Shown piece after piece: positions 14,569 to 24,118 of a stretch of 24,929 bases of DNA (positions are counted from its first letter, which is position 1; each line of letters begins with the position of its first letter). The stretch is from a virus. The DNA lies in IMG/VR virus record IMGVR_UViG_3300048839_001163, positions 1 through 24,929 of that record. One strand, written 5' to 3'. The notes beneath the pieces are model-generated. The model was not told the origin of the DNA. It did no database searches and saw only the letters and a list, made by a program, of their open reading frames with translations. The position numbers were made by a program, and so were the translations under genes.

Positions 14569-14636
14569 GTATTTATTATAAATAAAACCGAAGCGAAAAC
14601 TTCGGTTTAGGTAACTTACTGAACGGTCATTAAGTT
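14569..14636 (+). promoter_or_regulatory. Candidate late promoter and 5'-leader hairpins of the tail-fibre locus
   Basis: GTATTTAT (14569-14576) abuts TATAAATA (14577-14584), which is identical to the T4 late promoter core in the right orientation. It is followed by two hairpins: AAACCGAAG/CTTCGGTTT (14585-14608, loop CGAAAA) and AACTTA/TAAGTT (14613-14636, 12-base loop). The hairpins lack a T tract and would stabilise or regulate the mRNA leader. Promoter identity is inferred from the resemblance only. Confidence 0.4.
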
Positions 14637-14679
14637 AGCTTAATTTGAAAAATAATATAAAAGATTTAAATTAAAAAAT

Positions 14680-15837
14680 ATGCCATTCTTCGCAAGACCT
14701 GATTTAAGTGATGAACAATTTAAGCAGTTAACTGGAAGTACGTTGACGTTATCTGGTACGACTGATTTTACAGGTGTTTTAAAATCAAAAGGTATTGAAA
14801 TAGATGCTACTTCTGGCGGTACAACTGCTGCTGGTGATGCGTTGGTGTTCGATGGGACTAAAATTAAATTAACACCAATATCTGGTGGTAGTGGTAGTGG
14901 ATTTTATTATGGTGCTTCTCCTACAACATGTACTGTTGGTGGATTACCTGCCGGAACTTCAATAAGTGGAACTTCAATCCAAAATATACTTCAAAGTATA
15001 TTAGTACCGGAATTATTTGGTACGCTTACAGCACCTTCGCCATCATTCTTAATGCCTGTAACAAATCCATATGAAGTTGGATGTGTTTTAAACTCATTAT
15101 CTGCAACACTTTCATTTAATCGAGGTTGTATTAATCCTCAATATTGTAGTGCGAGTGATAAAAGAAGTGGAGCAGCAACATGTTATACTTGGAATGATTT
15201 TTATTTTAGTGGTCATTCATGTGTAACCAGTTCATCAAGTATATCAGTATCACCGTTTCCTTCATATACTGTGGCTGCTGGTAATAGAAGTGCGTTTGCA
15301 TGTGTAACATATGCTGCTGGCGTTCAACCTTTAGGTAGTGAAGGTACTGCGTATAATACACCACTTTCTTCGGGTGTAACTGCTCCACAAGTTGTAAGTG
15401 TTTGTGGTATATATCCATACTTTTTCGGAAAAATTGCAAGTGGTGGTTGTCCTGCTGGTGTTAATAGACCGACAGATACGACAATATGTAGTTGTATAAT
15501 AGCTGCCGATTTAAGTAGAAATTCAAACGTCAATAGTGGTCCTGTCATAAATGTGGGATTTAGTAATAGCACCATTAATATTAATTTTTGTAGTACCCCA
15601 GATGATTATATATGGTTTGCAATACCAGTCGCATCTACACCAAAAACTTGTTGGTATGTTGACGCAACAAATAAAGGAAGTATTGGTGGTGCTGTGAGTC
15701 CGGGTGGTAATTTATTTCCTGCTGCTTCAAATATTACAGACATAACAACAATATGTTGGAGTGGTCAAACATATCAAGCATATATTAGTAATTATCAAAC
15801 ATGTTCAACTGCGGTAATGCAATTAAGGAATATTTAA
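14680..15837 (+). CDS. Cysteine-rich tail-fibre/adhesin protein, cassette copy 1, gene A
   Basis: The 385-residue product is a beta-rich, Ser/Thr/Gly-rich protein. The N-terminal TGSTLTLSGTTDF segment is typical of phage fibre modules. From about residue 95 it is paralogous to the protein at 17351, sharing ELFGTLTAPS / EICGTLTAPS, EVGCVL, RG(C/S)INPQ(Y/G)CSAS, RSGAA, A(A/D)GVQP, (I/L)YPYFFG-type, WF(A)(I/T)P and CWSGQ(T/S)Y motifs. I count about 15 cysteines, many in CxxxxC-like spacing, unusual for a phage structural protein assembled in the cytoplasm. It sits 12 bases ahead of the next fibre gene. Probably a tail-fibre subunit or tip; receptor binding is inference. Confidence 0.7.
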   Translation: MPFFARPDLSDEQFKQLTGSTLTLSGTTDFTGVLKSKGIEIDATSGGTTAAGDALVFDGTKIKLTPISGGSGSGFYYGASPTTCTVGGLPAGTSISGTSIQNILQSILVPELFGTLTAPSPSFLMPVTNPYEVGCVLNSLSATLSFNRGCINPQYCSASDKRSGAATCYTWNDFYFSGHSCVTSSSSISVSPFPSYTVAAGNRSAFACVTYAAGVQPLGSEGTAYNTPLSSGVTAPQVVSVCGIYPYFFGKIASGGCPAGVNRPTDTTICSCIIAADLSRNSNVNSGPVINVGFSNSTININFCSTPDDYIWFAIPVASTPKTCWYVDATNKGSIGGAVSPGGNLFPAASNITDITTICWSGQTYQAYISNYQTCSTAVMQLRNI

Positions 15838-15849
15838 AAACATATAAAA

Positions 15850-17256
15850 ATGGCAATAATTTTAAATGATAATATTAGAATAAATGCGGGTAAACCTGTT
15901 AATGCAAAATATTTAAGCAGTGGAAATACCGCTTATGTTTCTGTTGCAGCAGTAAATGCAGCAATAAGTATTCCTGAAAGACATATTGGTTTAACTGTAC
16001 TTATTAATACTGGTAGCAGTAATACCGAATACTGGTATTATGCGGGTGTAGCTGACATTGATTTAATTGAAAAGAAGTATGCTTCGGAACAAATTGTTGG
16101 TGACTTTATTACTGGTGCAACAAATTTAGGTTTTTTTAGTGGATTTACTGGTGTGCAGAGACTTGCATTAAGTGCATTTCCTTCAGGATATGATGGATTT
16201 TACTATTCACAATATAATAATTACTACATAGATTCTTCAGATATAGTAAGAATAGGAACTCCTGTATATAATGGAGCACAAAGACGTGGTTATTATAATC
16301 CATTACAGAATAAGTCATGGGTATTTTATCAAGACACTTCTGCTTGGACACTCATGGATGGTAATGTTGCCGAAAGTGTTGGTGATTTAGTTGTACCAGT
16401 ATCTTACGCAGGTGTTGGATATACCAATACACAGTGGACAGGATTTACGACAAATGGTAGTAATTCAGTCACTCCAACTGGTAGTCTTACAACTGGTACT
16501 ACACTAACAATAGGAAATCCAATTTATAGAAATAAAACTAATCAGGATTTACATTTAAGAACAATAATTAATGATACTCCAGACACAATGGGAATTACTT
16601 TTGATGATAATTTCATTCATTTTTCTGGTGTTTCAAGTGTTTTAACTGGACAGAACGTTGGTATAGGTAATGAGGTTTTTAAACAAAGAACCGGAACTAC
16701 ATTACAATTCCGTACACTTGTTGGAAGTGGAGACACAAATATCACTCAAGTCGGTGATACTTTGGTATTCTTTTCTACTTCAAGTGGTGGTAGCGGTGTT
16801 GAGTTAACTGGTGCAACAAATATTGGATTTACTGGTGGTACTGGTATTTTTGATAATAAAAATAATAAAACATTAGAGTTTAGAAATATTGTTGGTAGTG
16901 GAAGTACATCGGTTTCACTATCTGGCAGTACTGTAATTATTCAGAGTCAGGGTGGAAATACTTTAAATGTTGCTGATTTCACAACTACGGGATATACGGC
17001 AACAACTGAAAGTGATTTTATTGGTGCAAGTGGTGGTACTACAATATTTTTACCCGCTTCTCCAAAAGATGGACAGAGAATTGTGGTTTCAGATATTGCG
17101 GGAAATGCTTTAAGTAATTCAATATGTATATGTTCTACTGTACCATCACAACATATTGTAGGTGGCTCAACGGCAACAATTAATACAGAATACGGCTCAA
17201 TTACCTTTATTTTCAACAGTAAATGTTTTTGGAGTACTGCAGCATTTATAAATTAA
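15850..17256 (+). CDS. Tail-fibre protein, cassette copy 1, gene B
   Basis: This 468-residue protein has an N-terminal module (residues 1 to about 75: LNDNI, AGKP, A(K/R)YL, then a GLTV...EYWY core) shared with the 1867-residue protein at 18433. The middle is a Gly/Ser/Thr-rich beta region with two repeats of the FRTLVGSGDTNITQVGDTLVF / FRNIVGSGSTSVSLSGSTVII type. The last ~95 residues form a putative globular tip (TTTIFLPASPKDGQRIVVSDIAG... ending FIN), similar in pattern to the end of the larger paralogue (ITLPSGSTITDGQVFRIKDAA... ending FVN). The EYWY module probably anchors the protein to the fibre or baseplate and the tip faces outwards; this is inferred from modular layout. Confidence 0.75.
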   Translation: MAIILNDNIRINAGKPVNAKYLSSGNTAYVSVAAVNAAISIPERHIGLTVLINTGSSNTEYWYYAGVADIDLIEKKYASEQIVGDFITGATNLGFFSGFTGVQRLALSAFPSGYDGFYYSQYNNYYIDSSDIVRIGTPVYNGAQRRGYYNPLQNKSWVFYQDTSAWTLMDGNVAESVGDLVVPVSYAGVGYTNTQWTGFTTNGSNSVTPTGSLTTGTTLTIGNPIYRNKTNQDLHLRTIINDTPDTMGITFDDNFIHFSGVSSVLTGQNVGIGNEVFKQRTGTTLQFRTLVGSGDTNITQVGDTLVFFSTSSGGSGVELTGATNIGFTGGTGIFDNKNNKTLEFRNIVGSGSTSVSLSGSTVIIQSQGGNTLNVADFTTTGYTATTESDFIGASGGTTIFLPASPKDGQRIVVSDIAGNALSNSICICSTVPSQHIVGGSTATINTEYGSITFIFNSKCFWSTAAFIN

Positions 17257-17296
17257 AAAAATTTTCAGTTGTGAAAAGACTTAATGCGTTTTGAAA

Positions 17297-17307
17297 CTAT
17301 TTATTAG
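17297..17307 (+). promoter_or_regulatory. Candidate promoter motif CTATTTATTAG
   Basis: This resembles the GTATTTATAA words before other virion-type genes and lies 44 bases before the ATG at 17351, in the only sizeable gap inside the fibre locus. A weak TTTTCA/TGAAAA hairpin (17262-17277) without a T tract lies just upstream. Confidence 0.25.
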
Positions 17308-17350
17308 AAACAGAAAAATAATAATAAGAGATTAAATAAAAACAAAAACT

Positions 17351-18400
17351 ATGGCTTTTAATACAAAAATTAAAATAGATGACCAACATGTTGAACAAAG
17401 CGTTGGTACTACCCTAACTCTTAGCGGTAATACAAGATACGGTTCTCATCCAACATTTACTGGTGATACACAAATCGTTGACAAAAAATATGTTGATGAT
17501 AATATCGTTACAGCTACTGGTAGTACAGTATATTTACCACCATTATTATCACCTGCTGCAGTTGCTGTTGGTGGAATTGATGTTGGTTATGTGTTAACCG
17601 GAAAAACAAGTAATGAAATTATTCAGGATTTATTGTTTCCTGAAATTTGTGGAACACTTACTGCTCCCTCAACATCAACATCGTTGTCTCAAACTGGTAC
17701 ACGTGAAGTTGGTTGTGTATTACCATCAATTAATGTAACAAGTACATTTAGTAGGGGTAGTATTAACCCACAAGGTTGTAGTGCTTCACCATTTAGAAGT
17801 GGTGCAGCAAATAGTTATGTTTTTAGTGGTACACAGGTTGCTGGCACATATTCATGTACAACATCGCCCGTAATTAAAGAAGTAACAGGTTATACTGTAG
17901 GTGCTGGTGCAAATACTTGGGGTTCATGTACATTCTATGATGCTGGTGTTCAACCAAAATCAAATAAAGATAATGATTTTAGTTCACCATTGGGTGCTGG
18001 AAATACAACAGCAAGTAATGCTTCGTTAACCGGATTATACCCATATTTTTATGGTGTGAGCGCAAGCGAACCAACAGCAGATTCAGCATTGCTTGCTACA
18101 GGTAGTAAGGTTGTTGCAACAAGTACAGCACAAATAAATATCACATATGGTTCACAAACTAATAAATATTTATGGTTCGCAACACCTGCTGCAAGTACAA
18201 CTAAATTAGGTTGGTATGAAGGTCCTACCAATAAAGGTAACATTGGCAGTCCTGCAGATTTATTTGATGCGCCAAGTACTGTAAGCGTTAACTCGCCTGA
18301 GTCATGTTGGAGTGGTCAGAGTTATAAGATATATATAAGTAACTATCCGACTGATACCAGTGCAAATGCATATTGTATGACAAACACAGCACAACAATAA
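17351..18400 (+). CDS. Tail-fibre/adhesin protein, cassette copy 2, gene A'
   Basis: The 349-residue paralogue of the 14680 protein begins with an added fibre-type module, ending IVDKKYVDDNIVTATG. The KKYVDD motif recurs in the large fibre downstream and in many phage tail fibres. The paralogous core runs from about residue 95: EICGTLTAPS, REVGCVL, RGSINPQGCSAS, RSGAA, DAGVQP, LYPYFYG, YLWFATPA, CWSGQSYKIYISNYP. It has about 7 cysteines against about 15 in copy 1, so the extra ones were gained or lost after duplication. A 32-base A-rich gap separates it from the giant fibre gene. Confidence 0.7.
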   Translation: MAFNTKIKIDDQHVEQSVGTTLTLSGNTRYGSHPTFTGDTQIVDKKYVDDNIVTATGSTVYLPPLLSPAAVAVGGIDVGYVLTGKTSNEIIQDLLFPEICGTLTAPSTSTSLSQTGTREVGCVLPSINVTSTFSRGSINPQGCSASPFRSGAANSYVFSGTQVAGTYSCTTSPVIKEVTGYTVGAGANTWGSCTFYDAGVQPKSNKDNDFSSPLGAGNTTASNASLTGLYPYFYGVSASEPTADSALLATGSKVVATSTAQINITYGSQTNKYLWFATPAASTTKLGWYEGPTNKGNIGSPADLFDAPSTVSVNSPESCWSGQSYKIYISNYPTDTSANAYCMTNTAQQ

Positions 18401-18432
18401 TAATAAAACGGAAAATATAAAAACAAGAAAAA

Positions 18433-21400
18433 ATGGCAATTAATTTAAATGATAACATACAAGTACTTGCTGGGAAACCAACCGATGCAAGATATCTTAA
18501 TAATTTAACACCATATGCTGATGTTTCAACAGCAAATGCTGCAATAGCAAGTAACTTGAGATATACTGGCTTAACAGTAAATATTGCTGGTGAGGAATAC
18601 TGGTACAAAGACGGTATAGGTAATGGTGACCTCGTACCTAAAGATAATTCAACTGATGCTACAGCAACATATGATAAAGTCTGGATGTCAGGTACAACTG
18701 AAACAGGTTTAAATTTAAAAACATGGTATGATACCGTTGAATCAGCAGGTCGTATCAGTGGTGGAACGATAACACAAGGAGTGGGTGCAAGTGTAAACGT
18801 AGCAGCAGGTACAGGTTTGATTAAAGATGGTACTGGTGATACTGCACAAAACAGATATGTTACTTGGAATGCTGTATCAAACTTAGCAATTGCAGATGGA
18901 TATTCATATATTTATTATGATGCAGTTGATAAGCAAATTAAAGCAAGTACAAATGAAGCACAAATTCAACGTAATGACAATTTCAACTTAGGTAGAGTTT
19001 TTCATGACGATACGTTGAATCTTACAATCATTAGACTTTGTGGACAAAATCTTTGGAATCTTAATCGTAGACTTCACCTATATGGTGACCAAGTTTATGG
19101 TGTTCAGAGAGCAAGCGGTTTGGTTACAACAAGTGTTTCAGGTTTAACTATTCAAGTTAGTGCAGGTGTATTATGGGCAGAAGTTCTTAATAGATTTACC
19201 ACAGAAGATTTTGATAGTATAACCGATGATTTCAGAGAATGGTATAGAATTGCAGGTACTTGGAATGCTCCAAATATTACAAGTGGTAATATAAATAATA
19301 CAAATTATAACCAAAATAGTACTTCTGTTACTTCTTTAAGTACCGGATATTATACAATTCGTTGGGTATATGTGGTTCATGATGGTAGTATTCATGTTGT
19401 TTATGATACAAATCAGTATTCAGGCTTAACTCAAGCGCAACTTGCAACACCACCTGCAGCATTACCTCCAGTTGTTTCAGGTTATGCAACTCTTAGTGCA
19501 AGAGTTATTGTACAAGAAGGTAATTCAACAATTGTTGAAGTAGACTCTGCATATGAACAGGTTTTTGTAACACAGAGTGTTGCAACTCACAATGATTTAG
19601 GTGGAATTCAGGGTGGTACTGCAGGTGAATATAATCACTTGACCGATGCACAAGTAATTCAGGTTGAAAATATTGATGATAAACTCGATGCAGATGTTTT
19701 CACTGGATATACTGCAACAACCGATACAAGACTTGAAGGTATTGAGGATGACATCGACTATTTAAGTGGTCAAACCGATACTAAATTAGCAATAACTACT
19801 TTCAATTCATATACAGGTACTACAAATACGAGATTGATTGGTATTGAAGGTGAAATTGATGACCTTCAAACATGGAGTGGTGCAACTGATACAAGACTTG
19901 ATGATATTGAAGAAGTTACAGATATTGCAGTTACGGGGGCAACAAGTGGTTTAGGTAAAACAGGTAGAAATGTGTGTCTTGGTGGTTCTTTAGCTGCTAA
20001 TACAACTATTTGCTTGGATTCTGGAAGTCTTAATTTTAACTCTGGAACAGCAACAAGTCAATTTAGTTCATTAGGTACAATATTGAATTTCAATGGTTCT
20101 TGTATTTATTTAACCAACAGTGGAAACGATTTTAAATTAGTTCATCGTCAGGGAAAATGTGTTAATATAACCAATTCCGGTTTAACATATGGTGGAGATT
20201 ATGAAAGTACTTTCCTTGACCGTACTCTTGTTACAAAGCAATATGTTGATGATTTAGTTGCTGCAAGTGGTGTAACCGCAAGTAATGGTTTAAATGTTGA
20301 TGGTGTTGATGTTCAACTTGGTGGTGCTTTAACTGAAACCACAACAATATACGGTTCACAAACATTAAATATTAATGTTAATCAGGCTAATTTAACTGGT
20401 AGTACAGGCGTTAATTTAACTGGTGAGGTTAGATTAAAAACAACTCCCGCAAACTTTGCTGGTGATGTACTTACTTTTGACCCGTCTGATGGTTCGATTT
20501 CAAAAACTACTTTAAGTTCACTTGGTGGTCTTACTGGTGCTACAAACGGTTTAAGTACTGATGGACAAAATGCTATTCTTGGTGGTGCATTAACTGAAGA
20601 TACTGAAATTACTGGTGCATTTGACTTATCATTAGGTACTTCAGGTAGTAAATTAGATTTACTTGATGTTCATACATCAGGAAATGTTGAAATTACAAGT
20701 GACGCTAATTTAGTAATGTCACTTTCTGGTGGTACAATAACCACAAGTGATTTAAGAGGTTTACGTTATACTACAGATTATAGTACAACTTTCCAAGATA
20801 GTTCACTTGTGACAAAATTATATGTAGATACTGTTGCAGCAGGTTTAGACCCAAAATCAGCAGTATTGGTAGCAACAACAGGTTCTAACTTAGATTTAAG
20901 TGGAACAGAAACAATTGATGGTATATCGCTTCTTGGTGGTGAAAGGGTTCTTGTAAAAGACCAAACAGATGAAACTGAAAACGGTATTTATATTGTTAAT
21001 TCTGGTGGTACTTGGACACGTTCATCAGATTTTGATGATAGTCCTGATGGTGAAGTAAGTGAGGGTGCATTAATACCAGTATTAAGTGGTAGTACAAATA
21101 TTAATAGTTCTTGGATACTTATTTCAAAAGACCCAATTACTTTAGGTTTAACAGATTTAGTGTTTACTAAATTCTCACAATTACTTGATGTAAGTGCTGG
21201 TGATGGTATTAGAATTGATACCACAGGAGAGACCAAAGAAATTAATGTTGAATTGGCAAGTAACTCAGGTCTTGAATTTAGTAGTGGCGATTTAAAAATT
21301 GATTTAGCAGATAATTCAGGTTTACAATTATTGTCAACCGGATTAACAGTAAATTCAGCAATTGCAGGTAACGCTTTAGATTGGAGTGCAGGTGTTATTG

Positions 21401-24036
21401 ACGTAAATGTTAGTGATATTAACACACAATTAGGTGGTGTACTTTCAGGTGTAACAAATGGTTTAACTGAATATACCACAGGTGTTGTTGGTCTTGGTGG
21501 TTCATTATGTCAAGCAACAGATATAACAATTGTGGAAGGTACTAATTTAAGAATTATCGATAGTAGTACCACAGTAAAACAAGGTGTTATTTATGGTGAT
21601 AATTATAGTGGAAGTTTTGTTGCACGTTCACTTGTAGACGCTGGTTATGTAACTGGTTTAACGAGTGGTTTGGATTCAAGACTCGATACAATCGAAGCTG
21701 ATTATGTGACTGGTGCAACAAACGGTTTAAGTAAATCAGGTGCACATGATGTTAAACTTGGTGGTACATTAACAGGTAACACAACAATCAATCCAAGTAC
21801 ATTTAATTTGACAATTGGTGATGGAACAACTGAGGTATACATTGACCCAGCAACAAAATTAATTAGTTTATATAATGGTAATTCTGAGATTGATGTTGAT
21901 AATACTTGTGTAAATATAAGCATGTGTAATAATTCGTTTAAATTGACAAGTGGTTGCACATCAAATTTTGTCAGTTCGGGTGTACAAGAATTTTGTCAAA
22001 CCAATACATGTATTAGATTGGAGAATGACCAATGTATTACACTTAAATCAGGTGCTGATACTTTACTTATGGATGGTAGCTGTACAGTATTTACAAGTCT
22101 TGGTACTACGGGTATTGAATATGCTGCCGATTATAGCTTAACATTTGTTGGCAATTCACTTGTTTCTAAATGTTATGTTGATTCACAAATTTCAGCGAGT
22201 GCTGTTACATTCACAAATGGTTTAACAAATACCAGTGGTGTTGTTTGTCTTGGTGGTCAATTAACTGAAAATACCTATATTGATATGACTGGAATTTATG
22301 GTTTCACTATTGATAATGGTAGTGGTACTGGTTTATGTATTGATGCTGATGGTCAGCCGATTTTAGGTAATATTGATGAAAGTTCTGGTTATATTTGTTT
22401 AGGACCGATGAATGGCGGTATATTCAATGCAAATCCTCTTAATATAGTAACAAATAATACAAATATAACGGCAGGTAATGGTATACACATTTTTGCTAAT
22501 TCAAGCGAGGAAGTTGAAATAGGTGCAAGCGATAGTGGTGTGCTTTGTCTTACTGCTGCTGGTAATATCTTCACTGATAACAGTGGAAATGGTTATGGTA
22601 TTCAATACGCTGCTGATTATAGTTTGACTTTCCAAGATGATTCGCTCGTTTCTAAGTGTTATGTTGATTCACAAATTTCAGCGAGTGCTGCAACATTCAC
22701 AAATGGTTTAACATTAACCAGTGGTGCTGTTTGTCTTGGTGGTAATTTAACTGAAAATACTGGTATTAGTACTGATACTACATATAGTTTTAACGTAACC
22801 ACTGGTGGTGGTATGGTTGACACTGGTTTACATGTTTGCTCTAATGGTACTGTAATTATTGGTGAAAATACTGGTACAAACGATAAAAATATTGTTTTCC
22901 ATCCAATGGATGGTATTTGTTTGTATGGTTATAATACCGATGTTAATATTTATACAGCAGGTGCAACACCACCAGCAGCAAATAGTGGTGATATTAATAT
23001 TCAATCAAGCATATGTAAAATCTTATTAGGTACTGCAATTGGTAATTTAACTATTGATGGTAGTGGTAATGCTGTTTGGACTGATGGTAGAAGTGGTTCT
23101 GAAGCAGGTATTGAATATGCTACTTGTTATCATGGAACATTTACTGACCGTTCACTTGTTGATAAAGAATATGTTGATTCTCAAATTTCAGTGAGTGCTG
23201 TTACATTCACAAATGGTTTAACAAATACCAGTGGTGTTGTTTGTCTTGGTGGTACATTAACTGAAAACACAACAATTAATGTTGCTGATAAATCCTTTAG
23301 AGTTTGTGAAAGTGCAGGTGGATTTGGTTTGGATATTTCAACAAGTGGAAACGTTACCCTTGGTGATGTTTCGGCAAGCAACTCTTCTATAAGTGTCAAT
23401 GGTTCAACAAATGTCATTTCATTAGATGCTTGTTCAACGAACTTTATTAGATTAACACCTGCAAGTGACTGCGTTCAAATCGAAAACGGTAGTTCATGTG
23501 TTGATATGCAAGGTAGTGCTCTTAAACTTACTAATAGTGATACTTGCGCAACATTTGATACTGGTGTTATCACATTAAGTGGTTCAAATACAACAATTTA
23601 TGGTTCTGTTTGTTTAGCAACAACACCTGCTGCTGGTTCAACAAGCGATAGTGTTCTTGTAAGAACAAGTGGTGGTGAAGTAAGAACCGTTAGTGGTTCA
23701 GAACTTGGTGATAAGAATAACATCTACGCAATGACAGTCGTAACTACCAATGTTACTTTAACATCTGGTAGTACATACGTACAGTTAGTTAATTCACCAA
23801 CAAGTGGTATAACAATTACCTTACCTTCCGGTTCAACAATAACTGATGGACAGGTGTTCAGAATTAAAGATGCTGCAAGTGCTGCAATGAGTTATCCTAT
23901 TGAGATTGCACCTGCTGTTGGTGATGAGATTGATAATAGCACAAACTCAGCTTTAATCAACACAGATGGTGGTGCACTTGAAATTGTTTGGAATGCTGCT
24001 TTGGGTTCATGGTACGTCTTCTCTTTCGTTAACTAA
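18433..24036 (+). CDS. Giant repetitive tail-fibre protein (1867 residues), cassette copy 2, gene B'
   Basis: The N-terminal ~75 residues match the 15850 protein (LNDNI, AGKP, ARYL, EYWYKDG). A beta-rich head region follows, then a heptad-like segment with repeated TDTRLEGIEDDID / TNTRLIGIEGEID / TDTRLDDIEEV units (about 19700-19920), likely a trimeric coiled coil. Residues about 803-916 are a module widespread in phage tail fibres (GLDPKSAVLVATTG..., IDGISLLGGERVLVKDQTDETENGIYIV, ..GTWTRSSDFDDS.., LVFTKF). The rest is built of repeats with the order D-x-(S)LV-x-K-x-YVD..., TNGL, LGG-x-LTE(N/D)T-x-I. The tip (TLPSGSTITDGQVFRIKDA... ending FVN) resembles that of the 15850 protein. Cysteine becomes common in the second half. 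It is likely the main long fibre; receptor binding by the tip is inference. Confidence 0.85.
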   Translation: MAINLNDNIQVLAGKPTDARYLNNLTPYADVSTANAAIASNLRYTGLTVNIAGEEYWYKDGIGNGDLVPKDNSTDATATYDKVWMSGTTETGLNLKTWYDTVESAGRISGGTITQGVGASVNVAAGTGLIKDGTGDTAQNRYVTWNAVSNLAIADGYSYIYYDAVDKQIKASTNEAQIQRNDNFNLGRVFHDDTLNLTIIRLCGQNLWNLNRRLHLYGDQVYGVQRASGLVTTSVSGLTIQVSAGVLWAEVLNRFTTEDFDSITDDFREWYRIAGTWNAPNITSGNINNTNYNQNSTSVTSLSTGYYTIRWVYVVHDGSIHVVYDTNQYSGLTQAQLATPPAALPPVVSGYATLSARVIVQEGNSTIVEVDSAYEQVFVTQSVATHNDLGGIQGGTAGEYNHLTDAQVIQVENIDDKLDADVFTGYTATTDTRLEGIEDDIDYLSGQTDTKLAITTFNSYTGTTNTRLIGIEGEIDDLQTWSGATDTRLDDIEEVTDIAVTGATSGLGKTGRNVCLGGSLAANTTICLDSGSLNFNSGTATSQFSSLGTILNFNGSCIYLTNSGNDFKLVHRQGKCVNITNSGLTYGGDYESTFLDRTLVTKQYVDDLVAASGVTASNGLNVDGVDVQLGGALTETTTIYGSQTLNINVNQANLTGSTGVNLTGEVRLKTTPANFAGDVLTFDPSDGSISKTTLSSLGGLTGATNGLSTDGQNAILGGALTEDTEITGAFDLSLGTSGSKLDLLDVHTSGNVEITSDANLVMSLSGGTITTSDLRGLRYTTDYSTTFQDSSLVTKLYVDTVAAGLDPKSAVLVATTGSNLDLSGTETIDGISLLGGERVLVKDQTDETENGIYIVNSGGTWTRSSDFDDSPDGEVSEGALIPVLSGSTNINSSWILISKDPITLGLTDLVFTKFSQLLDVSAGDGIRIDTTGETKEINVELASNSGLEFSSGDLKIDLADNSGLQLLSTGLTVNSAIAGNALDWSAGVIDVNVSDINTQLGGVLSGVTNGLTEYTTGVVGLGGSLCQATDITIVEGTNLRIIDSSTTVKQGVIYGDNYSGSFVARSLVDAGYVTGLTSGLDSRLDTIEADYVTGATNGLSKSGAHDVKLGGTLTGNTTINPSTFNLTIGDGTTEVYIDPATKLISLYNGNSEIDVDNTCVNISMCNNSFKLTSGCTSNFVSSGVQEFCQTNTCIRLENDQCITLKSGADTLLMDGSCTVFTSLGTTGIEYAADYSLTFVGNSLVSKCYVDSQISASAVTFTNGLTNTSGVVCLGGQLTENTYIDMTGIYGFTIDNGSGTGLCIDADGQPILGNIDESSGYICLGPMNGGIFNANPLNIVTNNTNITAGNGIHIFANSSEEVEIGASDSGVLCLTAAGNIFTDNSGNGYGIQYAADYSLTFQDDSLVSKCYVDSQISASAATFTNGLTLTSGAVCLGGNLTENTGISTDTTYSFNVTTGGGMVDTGLHVCSNGTVIIGENTGTNDKNIVFHPMDGICLYGYNTDVNIYTAGATPPAANSGDINIQSSICKILLGTAIGNLTIDGSGNAVWTDGRSGSEAGIEYATCYHGTFTDRSLVDKEYVDSQISVSAVTFTNGLTNTSGVVCLGGTLTENTTINVADKSFRVCESAGGFGLDISTSGNVTLGDVSASNSSISVNGSTNVISLDACSTNFIRLTPASDCVQIENGSSCVDMQGSALKLTNSDTCATFDTGVITLSGSNTTIYGSVCLATTPAAGSTSDSVLVRTSGGEVRTVSGSELGDKNNIYAMTVVTTNVTLTSGSTYVQLVNSPTSGITITLPSGSTITDGQVFRIKDAASAAMSYPIEIAPAVGDEIDNSTNSALINTDGGALEIVWNAALGSWYVFSFVN
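22171..23268 (+). repeat. Three near-identical 102-bp direct repeats inside the giant fibre gene
   Basis: Copies lie at 22171-22272, 22657-22758 and 23167-23268. Each encodes a YVDSQIS-(A/V)-SA-x-TFTNGL-x-x-TSG-x-VCLGG-x-LTEN block. Copies 1 and 2 share long identical runs. Spacings of 486 and 510 bases are whole codons, so recombination between copies would delete or add a fibre segment in frame. Confidence 0.85.
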
Positions 24037-24053
24037 TAACGACAATTTTTACA

Positions 24054-24088
24054 AAAAATGGGAAATCAAAAGTTTCCCATTTTTTTTT
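24054..24088 (+). terminator. Rho-independent terminator after the giant fibre gene
   Basis: AAAAATGGGAAA (24054-24065) pairs with TTTCCCATTTTT (24073-24084) around TCAAAAG and continues into a T tract. Confidence 0.92.
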
Positions 24089-24118
24089 CTTGTAAATCGG
24101 GATTTTTTGAATTAGTTT

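Larger units (their letters stand above)
14680..18700 (+). repeat. Duplicated two-gene tail-fibre cassette
   Basis: Gene A (14680-15837) plus gene B (15850-) is repeated as gene A' (17351-18400) plus gene B' (18433-), in the same order and strand and with short A-to-B gaps. Similarity is clear at the protein level for A/A' from about residue 95, and for the first ~75 residues of B/B'. DNA identity looks modest, so the duplication is old or under diversifying change. The second gene of copy 2 has grown about fourfold. Confidence 0.75.

Noticed and set aside
20988-21479. 163-residue antisense frame inside the giant fibre gene
   Set aside because: It is a mirror of the repetitive Ser/Thr/Gly-coding strand, with no promoter or leader of its own. 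The same holds for the other antisense frames (for example 9661-10095 and 2156-2542).
22171-23268. CRISPR-like regularly spaced repeats
   Set aside because: The repeats are 102 bp, in frame within a fibre gene and 486-510 bases apart; they encode a protein repeat.
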